Source of the DNA: Nocardia abscessus NBRC 100374
GTDB lineage: Bacteria; Actinomycetota; Actinomycetes; Mycobacteriales; Mycobacteriaceae
Direction of reading: 5' to 3'
DNA length: 32,784 bases
Assembly: GCF_000308455.1 (NCBI RefSeq)
Contig: NZ_BAFP01000070.1
Coordinates: 1-32,784, forward strand
The position numbers and the translations under genes are program-made. Within the stretch, counting starts at the first letter, position 1; the number at the start of each line of letters is the position of its first letter. A model generated the notes under the pieces. It was not told the DNA's origin, made no database searches, and was given only the letters and a program-made list of their open reading frames with translations. Shown here piece after piece: positions 8,001-13,763 of this stretch.

Positions 8001-8773
8001 ACCGACTGGTGGGCCAGCGCGTCGTGCAGGATCGGCTGCTCGGCCGCATGGTGGTAGAAGTCGGCTCGTAGCCCGAGCACGTATGTCCGCTCCGGAGCGG
8101 CAGTGGTGAGCGCCGTGAGGAATTCGGCTCGCTCGGCAGGGTCCGGGCACAGCGTCCAGGTCTCTTCGAATTGATCGATGATCACGACTTCGGCTGCGGT
8201 CACCGCCGCGAGCGCGCGGGCAGGATGGGCTCCCGGCGTGATCACCGACACCGTCCTGCCCGCCTCCCGCAGCGCGGGCAGCAGTCCGGCACGCAACAGC
8301 GACGACTTCCCGGAGCCCGACGCGCCGATCACGACGAGAATCCGGTGCGGCGACCCGGCGAGCGCCGCGATGCGCTGGTGTAGCTGCTGCGTCAATTGCG
8401 TGCGCCCGAACAGCCATTCGGCGTCGTCCGGTTGAAAGGCCTCCAGGCCGAGGTAGGGGATCGGCCCCTGGTGACGTTTGCGGCCGGTGGTCGGGCGGAC
8501 CTGCCGGACGGCGGCCAGCCACCGCTCCTGCGCCTGGGCATCGTGAACGCCGCACGCGGCCAGCACATCACGAAACATCCGCTCGTTCTGCTCGGTGGGC
8601 ACATGATGACCGGCGAACCATCCGCTAACAGTGCCGTGCAGGCATCCCGACCGTTCGACCACCTGCCGCACGGTGAGCCCGGCGTCGGTGCGCAGGCGCC
8701 GGAACGCGACGGCGAATTCCTCCCGATTGGAGACCGGCAGCGATTCCGGCCCCGTTCCTCCCCCGTGTGCCAT
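5015..8773 (-). CDS. XRE-nSTAND-WD40 repeat protein
   Basis: A 1252-residue signal-transduction ATPase of the STAND class. Order of domains: XRE-like helix-turn-helix (about 16-75, including RQVVERSGCLHGTVSGWFAG); linker with PYLGLEAFQPDDAEWLFGR, a typical nSTAND1 lead-in; P-loop GASGSGKSS at 150-158; Walker B VVIIDQFEE at 196-204; helical sensor region to about 500; one TM helix at about 518-540; then WD40 repeats from about 605 to the end, recognisable as repeated FSPDG/FGPDG...VRxWD units, closing with the usual YLPGVPRYDLC tail. The TM helix would put the ATPase in the cytoplasm and the propeller outside. TAGAAT 6 nt upstream of the ATG suggests a leaderless start. It is divergent from the PaaK-ThiF pair. 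Such proteins are common in actinobacteria, mostly with unknown ligands. Confidence 0.9.
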   Translation of the reverse strand: MAHGGGTGPESLPVSNREEFAVAFRRLRTDAGLTVRQVVERSGCLHGTVSGWFAGHHVPTEQNERMFRDVLAACGVHDAQAQERWLAAVRQVRPTTGRKRHQGPIPYLGLEAFQPDDAEWLFGRTQLTQQLHQRIAALAGSPHRILVVIGASGSGKSSLLRAGLLPALREAGRTVSVITPGAHPARALAAVTAAEVVIIDQFEETWTLCPDPAERAEFLTALTTAAPERTYVLGLRADFYHHAAEQPILHDALAHQSVLVGPLSKEALREAIVEPARKANWTVEDELVHLLVVELAPRGSTAAHDTGALPLLSHALLETWQRSTRRRMTVADYNAVGGIAGAVEQTAETVFRGLTEPQRQIARRTFLRLLNVDEEAITRRRVQRPELFFDDDSVSDVNIVIERFASHRLLTVEEETVEITHEALVGAWSRMTRWVNQDRETLTVHRRLTEATHVWLDNDHDPSLLLGPARLEFVQDWANTDGHDRDLNQSEREYIAASVAHQAEVRARERRRTRILQEMVVGLAIALVAAIVLTVVALVARSNAAQARDEAMSRQIAAQAERLRGTDPALSAQLALAAFRLEPTLEARSALLDSSAVHTPNRLLGPDGGALVATDEAGGVLAVGRSDSSIDILRLAPGGAAQHAGHITAAKPGDVLGAISMTASGLLLAASFNDHIDLWDLSDPAAPQRRSTLGAAAAVYRNLAIGADGRSLAAGTASSAIARWDITDPRAPVPLDALDLPAGAPVVAFSPDGRFVAAAGMAGSLRIWAGNGASPPLLADVVPDGSTAQAHALKFGPDGTVLAAPGRANEVRRWDVRDPARPAAQPPLRGFTSYVNDVAFSPDGSRLAAGSSDNKTRVWRLDSGQLEMELPNPVIVVSVRFALDGRAVITGSLDGAVRIWPLPGPILRGAQSVVFQTPIDRRGELVLVGAGAGDGNAHLWNVGDPATPVEYPALPVGPDEKTCGAVALSLDGSSAAVATRSGRVLLWDIRDPWHPRLKSTMSAVNGIVASLTYSPDATMLVVAGQDDPVVTAWDTTDPAAPQRLADLDAGPGLPGIVAIDSTGGNLAVATSDESVRRWDIRDRARPVELPRLSGFTNDLTSVAFSPTAQVLAAGSMDHTVQLFDVSESGAPRPLSTLAGAADAIISVSFGPDGTRLVGGASDNGIWVWDISDPRRPRRSAVLSAYTGRVNDAVYGLRGDLLLAAGPDKVVRLWSTETEQVAADLCRSGSTPLTATEWQRYLPGVPRYDLCAG

Positions 8774-8779
8774 GAGGGG

Positions 8780-8785
8780 ATTCTA
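8780..8785 (-). promoter_or_regulatory. -10 element of STAND gene
   Basis: Read on the reverse strand, TAGAAT followed by exactly 6 nt and the ATG at 8773. No Shine-Dalgarno sequence precedes the start; a leaderless transcript is likely. Confidence 0.55.
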
Positions 8786-8786
8786 T

Positions 8787-8805
8787 CGGCCGCGGGGTGC
8801 GGCCG
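8787..8805. promoter_or_regulatory. Inverted repeat abutting STAND promoter
   Basis: CGGCCGC-GGGGT-GCGGCCG, 7-bp perfect arms with a 5-nt centre, directly upstream of the -10 hexamer and thus inside the expected -35/-10 spacer of the STAND gene. Position fits an operator, possibly for the protein's own XRE domain. GC-rich inverted repeats also arise by chance in such DNA. Confidence 0.4.
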
Positions 8806-8936
8806 CCGCGTGTCGTACGGACCTTGTATTGACTACTTTCTGCCGCGTCCACGCTGCTCAGACGATCTTCTCAGCCCGCAGTTCGCCGACGCCGACCGTG
8901 GCACGCACAACGGCGGGTGGGAAGGAATCACCGAAT

Positions 8937-10373
8937 ATGTCCGCTCCACTGTTGTTACCTGTCGACACCGCTCCCGGATTCGACCGGGCACTGGATGTCT
9001 TTCACCGCGCGGCGCATCAGGTGCCGGCCTACAGCGAGTTCCTCGCCCGGCATGGAATCGACCCGGCAAACGTCCGGACGTCGGCGGAATTCGCCACTGT
9101 GCCGCCGATGACGAAGGGGAACTACCTGCGGCACTACCCACTCGAGACATTGCTGTGGCACGGCGACGTCACGCAGGCGGGCACCTGGTCGTGCAGCTCC
9201 GGATCCTCCGGCCGGCCGACCTATTGGCCGCGCGACCTCGTCGCCCACGAGGAGGCGATCGAGCTCTACAGCCGGATGTTCCGCAGGCACTTCCAGACCC
9301 ACCGGCGTTCGACGCTGCTGGTGATCTGCTTCGCCATGGGCAACTGGATCGGCGGCACGTACACCTACACGGCGGCGCTGGCATTGCGCGGCCGTGGACA
9401 CAAACTGTCGGTCATCACCCCGGGCATCGAACTCGAGACGATCCTGGCGAACATCGCCGAGCTGGGGCCGCGCTACGACCAGGTCGTCATCGCCGGATAT
9501 CCGCCGTTCGTCAAGGACGTGCTCGACCATGCGCCCGAGGAGGTACTCCGGCAGGATCTGCGGGTGCTCCTCGCGGGCGAGGCCATCACCGAGCAGTGGC
9601 GCGACTACATTCTCGAACGGATCGGCAAAGCCGGGCACCCCGACGAGATCTGCGTCGTCTACGGCACGGCCGACGCGGGCATCATGGGGTGCGAGACCCA
9701 GACCACCATCGCGGTCCGGCGAGCGGCGCAGCGGGATCCCGCGCTGCGGGAAGCTCTGTTCGGCGCCGGGCATCACCAGCCCACGTTCGTGGAGTACGAC
9801 GCCGACTTGCGATACACCGAGGTGGACAGCGAAGGCCGGTTCCTGTTCTCCGCCGACACCGCTATTCCCCTGGTGCGCTATCGGATCAACGATGTCGGAA
9901 AGGTCATGTCCGCCGCCCGTCTCGCGGACACGCTGCGCGAGCACGGCCACCGGTTGCCGGTCGTCACTTCGACGGACTCCTGCGGTTTCCTGGCGCTGCA
10001 CCGGCGCACCGATGTCGCGGCATCGTTCTACGCACTCGAGATCTATCCGGAGAACATCCGCGCCGCTCTGGAGGACCCTGTGGTCGCTCGCACGGTCAGC
10101 GGCAAGTTCGTGCTCGCGGTCGAACACGACGACCGGTTCGAGCAGACGCTGCATCTGCGTGTCGAGCTGCGCGAGGGCGCCTGCCCGGCAAGCGGGTTCG
10201 GGCCGATGCTGCAAGGCACGGTCACCGAGGCGCTGCGGCGCACCAATGACGAGTACCGGCGCCTGCACGCGACGCTCGGCGCCGCTGCCGAACCGGTGAT
10301 CAGCCTGCACCGCTTCGGCAGCGCGGGCTTCGAGGCCGGTATCAAGCACCGCTGGACGCAGGTGCGGGCATGA
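8937..10373 (+). CDS. PaaK-like adenylate-forming ligase
   Basis: A 478-residue member of the phenylacetate-CoA ligase/CapK branch of adenylate-forming enzymes, which activate a carboxylate as acyl-AMP. Visible motifs: Ser/Gly-rich ATP loop CSSGSSGRPT at 86-95; the aromatic-Gly motif YGTADAG at 242-248, where PaaK enzymes usually have YGxTE (here Asp in place of Glu); RYRINDVG at 314-321 (hinge motif, usually RYRTGD). The first approximately 85 residues (VPAYSEFL...VPPMTKGNYL) match the family N-terminus. ATG 8937 is chosen because GGAAGGA lies upstream and because upstream codons do not look coding. The stop overlaps the next start (ATGA), so it is translationally coupled to the ThiF-like protein. 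Substrate unknown; a CoA or a protein/peptide acceptor are both possible. Confidence 0.82.
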   Translation: MSAPLLLPVDTAPGFDRALDVFHRAAHQVPAYSEFLARHGIDPANVRTSAEFATVPPMTKGNYLRHYPLETLLWHGDVTQAGTWSCSSGSSGRPTYWPRDLVAHEEAIELYSRMFRRHFQTHRRSTLLVICFAMGNWIGGTYTYTAALALRGRGHKLSVITPGIELETILANIAELGPRYDQVVIAGYPPFVKDVLDHAPEEVLRQDLRVLLAGEAITEQWRDYILERIGKAGHPDEICVVYGTADAGIMGCETQTTIAVRRAAQRDPALREALFGAGHHQPTFVEYDADLRYTEVDSEGRFLFSADTAIPLVRYRINDVGKVMSAARLADTLREHGHRLPVVTSTDSCGFLALHRRTDVAASFYALEIYPENIRAALEDPVVARTVSGKFVLAVEHDDRFEQTLHLRVELREGACPASGFGPMLQGTVTEALRRTNDEYRRLHATLGAAAEPVISLHRFGSAGFEAGIKHRWTQVRA

Positions 10374-11512
10374 TCGAGATCTTGCATCCCGTCGCCGACC
10401 GCGGGCGCATCGCCGAGCTGCTGGCACCCCGATCGGGATACCGATTCGTCGATTGCTGGACCAGCGCGCTGCCGGAACTGGCCGTCATCGATCGCCCCGA
10501 ATTCGCCGCTGGGACGGCGACGGCCGGACACGCGCTGGCCACCTATATGGCATCCGCCCTGGATGACGGTTCGATCGATCGGATCAGCCGCTTCGTCGTC
10601 TTCCCGTGGCGCAGAACCATCGTCAAACTCCCCGACGCGGAGCATTTCTGGCGTCTTCGCACCGCCCGCAACCGGCACTTGCTCACCGGTGACGAGCAGG
10701 AGGCGTGGTCGCGGGCCTTGATCGGCGTCGCTGGGCTGAGCGTCGGCGCCTCGGCGCTGGCAGTGTGCGCACTGACCGGTGCGCGGCGATTCCGTCTCGC
10801 CGAACGCGACACCCTCGGATGCAGCAATCTGAATCGGCTGCAGGGATCGGTGTGCGACGTGGGCGAGCCGAAACTCACCCTCGCGCAACGCCGCACCTTC
10901 GAGCTGGATCCGTACTGCGAGATCACGGGTTTCCCGGCCGGCTACCAGCCCGAGACGGCCGCGGCTTATCTCGGAGCGCCGGGGCCGGGGGAGCGGCTGT
11001 CGGTGGTGATCGAGGAGATGGACGACTTCGCCATGAAAGTCGACATCCGGCGCAGGGCTCGTGCGGCGGGAATCCCGGTGCTGATGGTCACCGATCACGG
11101 GGACAACGCTTTCCTGGACGTGGAACGCTACGACCTCCAACCGGACTATCCGCTGTTCCACGGAAAGGCGGGTGAGGTGACCGAACTGTCGCCGAACGAC
11201 CTTCGTGACCCGCGTCGCCGGATCGAGCTGGCTGTCGCGATCGTCGGCAGCCGCATCAGCTCCCGCACGCGCTATTCGCTCACCCAGGTAGGGCGCAGCC
11301 TGGCTTCCTGGCCGCAGCTGGGAACAGCGGTGTCACTGGCCGGCGCGCTGGCGGGTGTGGCGGCGAGGGCGATTGTCTGCGGCAAGGAGTTGCCTTCCGG
11401 GAGGTACCGCATCGATCTGGACGAGTCGCTGTTCGGCGGCCAGGATATCGCCGAGCACAGCTGGAACGAGATGGGGGAGGAAGAATTCCTGGCGAAGCTC
11501 GAGTTCGGCTAG
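10370..11512 (+). CDS. ThiF/E1-like adenylyltransferase, Rv1355c/MoeY type without nitroreductase half
   Basis: A 380-residue protein with an E1/ThiF/MoeB nucleotide-binding domain. Residues 1-115 form an N-terminal extension with FVVFPWRRTIVKLPDAEHF and LRTARNR, which I associate with Rv1355c (MoeY)-type proteins. The core shows GVAGLSVG at 119-126 (ATP loop), ERDTLGCSNLNR at 145-156 with the conserved arginine, GEPK with lysine 168, and EEMDDF at 215-220 supplying the Mg/adenylate aspartate. No CxxC zinc knuckles are present. Rv1355c-type proteins as I remember them carry an additional C-terminal nitroreductase domain; this one ends after the E1 fold. Start overlaps the PaaK stop (ATGA). 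Likely adenylates a carboxyl group or works on the PaaK product; no ubiquitin-like partner is encoded nearby. Confidence 0.8.
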   Translation: MIEILHPVADRGRIAELLAPRSGYRFVDCWTSALPELAVIDRPEFAAGTATAGHALATYMASALDDGSIDRISRFVVFPWRRTIVKLPDAEHFWRLRTARNRHLLTGDEQEAWSRALIGVAGLSVGASALAVCALTGARRFRLAERDTLGCSNLNRLQGSVCDVGEPKLTLAQRRTFELDPYCEITGFPAGYQPETAAAYLGAPGPGERLSVVIEEMDDFAMKVDIRRRARAAGIPVLMVTDHGDNAFLDVERYDLQPDYPLFHGKAGEVTELSPNDLRDPRRRIELAVAIVGSRISSRTRYSLTQVGRSLASWPQLGTAVSLAGALAGVAARAIVCGKELPSGRYRIDLDESLFGGQDIAEHSWNEMGEEEFLAKLEFG

Positions 11513-11519
11513 CAGAGCG

Positions 11520-12284
11520 TCAGGTATCGGTCGCCGGTTCGTCCGGCGACCGATACATCGGACGTAAGACGTCGGCGTGACCATTTCTGCGGCACCAGCT
11601 GGTCAGGTACCGAGCATGCAGGCCGCACCACCGGTAGACGGCGCCCAAGGTCATCGGCAACCCGGCTTCGTGCTCGCCGCGCTGCACGATGATCGGGCCG
11701 AGATAGGTGCTGGTCACCTTGTTCGCGGTATTCACGCCGACCCGGGCCGCACGAGCCAGGGACGGAGCGTCCGAAGCGCGGCCCGCGGCGATCGCTCCAG
11801 CGAGCCGACCCGCCGTGGAGCCGCGCTGACCGCTGAAGAAGGTATAGAGCGGGGTGCCGGAACCTGGTGCCACATCGACGCCCGGCTGCGCGCCGACCGC
11901 GGCGGACCGGATGGCGTAGAGCAAAGCCTCGACGCCGGAGGACTTGGCGCACACCCCGGCGATCTCGGGGCGCAACCGAGCCTCGTCGAGCAGGTCCTGC
12001 TCCATGCTGTGGCCCTGTGTCGCCATCAGGACCGGTGCCAGTCGGTTGGCTTTCGCCAGCATGTTCACGACGTCGAGACCGTCGAAGGAGAATTCCAGGG
12101 CCGGGTTGTTCCAGACCAGGTCGGCCACCACGACATCGAAACGGAAGGTTGCGGTGATCGCCTCCTGAACCGTGCGCCGGTCCGGCGCGACGATGACCAC
12201 CGCCTCGTGCAGCGCCTGCGTCAAAGCCGGAGCGATGACCTTGCCCAGTGGAGAGGCGATCAATATCCTCATCCCCGTTTCCAT
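11520..12284 (-). CDS. Atypical response regulator, paralog 2
   Basis: A 254-residue paralog of the protein at 4127-4867, with the same plan: receiver-like domain, then a helix-turn-helix-like segment (PSLARAARVGVNTANKVTSTYL) and the C-terminal signature SWCRRNGHADVL. It keeps the acceptor Asp (VVVADL), the Thr (LMATQG) and the Lys (CAKSSG), but like its paralog has IASPLG where the acidic pair should be. Start METGMRIL aligns with MESSLRLL of the paralog. A promoter TTGCTC (12315-12320), 17 nt, TAAAGA (12292-12297), 7 nt, ATG fits a leaderless start; ATG 12272, preceded by GGAAACGGGG, is the alternative. It is convergent with the ThiF gene (7-bp gap) and lies 100 bp downstream of the conservon GTPase on the same strand, so it might be the output protein of either neighbour. 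Confidence 0.75.
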   Translation of the reverse strand: METGMRILIASPLGKVIAPALTQALHEAVVIVAPDRRTVQEAITATFRFDVVVADLVWNNPALEFSFDGLDVVNMLAKANRLAPVLMATQGHSMEQDLLDEARLRPEIAGVCAKSSGVEALLYAIRSAAVGAQPGVDVAPGSGTPLYTFFSGQRGSTAGRLAGAIAAGRASDAPSLARAARVGVNTANKVTSTYLGPIIVQRGEHEAGLPMTLGAVYRWCGLHARYLTSWCRRNGHADVLRPMYRSPDEPATDT

Positions 12285-12291
12285 GCGCCAA

Positions 12292-12320
12292 TCTTTATAT
12301 GCGCCAGGATGTTCGAGCAA
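12292..12320 (-). promoter_or_regulatory. Promoter of response regulator paralog 2
   Basis: On the reverse strand: TTGCTC (12315-12320), a 17-nt spacer and TAAAGA (12292-12297), then 7 nt to the ATG at 12284. It gives the gene its own start despite the upstream conservon on the same strand. Confidence 0.45.
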
Positions 12321-12384
12321 GCCGATCGGGCACCACGCCGAAAGACCCGCCCATGCAGGCAATTAGGCGACCGACCGGTCCTGA

Positions 12385-12984
12385 TCAGGTGGTGGCGTGC
12401 GCCCGCTGTGCCCGCTGGATGAGGTGCTCGACGAGAGTGAGCAGAACGTCTTTGCAAGATCCGCGGTCACGGGCGTCGCAGAGCATGACGGGGGTGACCG
12501 CGTCCAGATCGAGGGCGTCGCGTACTTCGTCGATGGTGTAGCGGGGCGCGCCGTCGAAACAGTTCACTCCGACCATGAACGGCAGGCCGCGCCGTTCGAA
12601 GAAGTCCACGGCGGCAAATGAGTTGCCCAGCCTGCGGGTGTCGGCGAGTACGACGGCGCCGAGCGCGCCGCGCGCCAGTTCGTCCCACAGGAACCAGAAC
12701 CGGTCCTGGCCGGGCGTGCCGAACAGGTAGAGCACCAGGTCGCGGTCGATGGTCAGTCTGCCGAAATCCAGTGCGACCGTGGTCGTGGACTTCTGCTCCA
12801 CGCCCGACAGATCATCGATGCCGGTGCTCACCTCGGTGATCAGTTCCTCGGTGCGCAGTGGCGGGACTTCGCTGATCGCCGAGACCATGGTGGTCTTGCC
12901 GACGCCGAACCCGCCGGCGACGAGGATCTTCACCGACGCGGCCAGTTGCGGTGTGCCGCTCGGGTCAAAGTTTTCGGATTCCAT
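12385..12984 (-). CDS. Conservon GTPase (CvnD/MglA-like)
   Basis: Small Ras-like GTPase, 199 residues, fourth member of a Streptomyces-type conservon. G1 loop GGFGVGKTT lies near residues 24-32, the switch/G3 region is LFGTPGQDRF (Gln-Asp where Ras has Gln-Glu-Glu), and the G4 site is VNCFD in place of NKxD, all typical of the CvnD family. These proteins are thought to work with the roadblock protein (here 13336-13761) and the membrane kinase. ATG 12984 (MESENFDPSG) is chosen as the homologous start; it overlaps the DUF742 gene by 20 bp, implying coupling. A start at 13014 would add ten residues. Confidence 0.92.
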   Translation of the reverse strand: MESENFDPSGTPQLAASVKILVAGGFGVGKTTMVSAISEVPPLRTEELITEVSTGIDDLSGVEQKSTTTVALDFGRLTIDRDLVLYLFGTPGQDRFWFLWDELARGALGAVVLADTRRLGNSFAAVDFFERRGLPFMVGVNCFDGAPRYTIDEVRDALDLDAVTPVMLCDARDRGSCKDVLLTLVEHLIQRAQRAHATT

Positions 12985-13339
12985 CCAGTACCGCTCGCAA
13001 TATGTTGAGGTCATCGGGTCCGGCCTCCGTCGGAACGGGAGCGCGGAAGATCAGTTGCCCGTCGCCGATCAGATCACCGACGAGGATCTTCGTCACCGCC
13101 AGCGGCAAGTGCAACTGCGCGGAGAGTTCGGCGACGGTCTGCGAAACCCGGCACAGCCGAAGGATGTCTGTGTACTCGGGTTCGCTCCGCCGCAGTGTGG
13201 ACGCGGAGTTGTCCACGACCACGGTGGTGAGCATATCCAGTTCGGGTCCGGTGAAGCTGGTACGCCCGCGCGTGAGCGCGTACGGACGTACCAGCGGGCC
13301 TGCCGCCTCGTCGAACCAGGGCTCACGCGGGTTGGTCAT
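12965..13339 (-). CDS. DUF742 protein (CvnC-like)
   Basis: A 124-residue DUF742 protein, third gene of the conservon. It carries the family pattern VRPYALTRGRT near the N-terminus, followed by a winged-helix-like segment (TVAELSAQLHLPLAVTKILVGDLIGDGQLIF) and a short C-terminal helix. ATG overlaps the stop of the roadblock gene (ATGA at 13336-13339), so the two are translationally coupled. The biochemical role of DUF742 is not settled; it is thought to be part of the complex with the kinase and GTPase. Confidence 0.92.
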   Translation of the reverse strand: MTNPREPWFDEAAGPLVRPYALTRGRTSFTGPELDMLTTVVVDNSASTLRRSEPEYTDILRLCRVSQTVAELSAQLHLPLAVTKILVGDLIGDGQLIFRAPVPTEAGPDDLNILRAVLDGIRKL

Positions 13340-13761
13340 GGCCGGTTCTGCTCGACCTGTCCGACGAGGTCCTGGCGCGGGGTGGTGGACAGGTAGCTGC
13401 CGACGCGCTGGACCGTCAGATTCATCTCATAGGCCACCATACCGAGGTTGGCGGACTCGGCGGCTTGCAGAGCCAGGCAGGCGTTGTCGCCCGCGGAGGT
13501 CACGAACAGCACCGCGCGGTCGAGCTCGATGACCGCCTGCCGGACGCCGCCGCCGTCGAATCGGTTGCCCGCGCTGCGCGCCAGTCCGTAGAGCGCCGAG
13601 GACATCGCGCCGAAGTGTTCGGCGTCCTCTCTGCTCATACCGCTGGACCGGCCGAGTAGTAGCCCGTCGGTGGACAGCACCACCGCGTGGCGCACGCCGG
13701 CCAGCCGGTCGACGAGATCGTCGAGCAGCCAATTCAGATCACCTGCGGGAGAAGCGGACAC
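13336..13761 (-). CDS. Roadblock/LC7 protein (CvnB-like)
   Basis: A 141-residue roadblock/LC7 domain protein. The pattern LNWLLDDLVDRLAGVRHAVVLSTDGLLL is the hallmark N-terminal helix and strand of MglB-type roadblock proteins, and the remaining strands (AVIELDRAVLFVTSAGDNACLAL) complete the fold. MglB homologues act as GTPase-activating partners of MglA-type GTPases, which here is encoded two genes downstream. GTG 13761 is preceded by GGAAGG and begins 2 nt after the kinase stop codon. Confidence 0.93.
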   Translation of the reverse strand: MSASPAGDLNWLLDDLVDRLAGVRHAVVLSTDGLLLGRSSGMSREDAEHFGAMSSALYGLARSAGNRFDGGGVRQAVIELDRAVLFVTSAGDNACLALQAAESANLGMVAYEMNLTVQRVGSYLSTTPRQDLVGQVEQNRP

Positions 13762-13763
13762 CC

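Noticed and set aside
8955..10427. Long minus-strand frame of about 490 codons opposite the PaaK-like gene
   Set aside because: The plus-strand frame has clear adenylate-forming motifs and codon use typical of the organism; the minus frame has none.
10043..11161. Minus-strand frame of 372 codons opposite the ThiF-like gene
   Set aside because: Antisense to a gene with intact E1 motifs and to the PaaK-ThiF overlap; no motif of its own.
5015..12284. Reading the STAND/PaaK/ThiF block as a known anti-phage system
   Set aside because: STAND proteins can be defensive (Avs-type), but nSTAND-WD40 proteins with XRE domains are also common regulators. No nuclease, protease, TIR or other effector domain, and no integrase or tRNA attachment site, was seen nearby.
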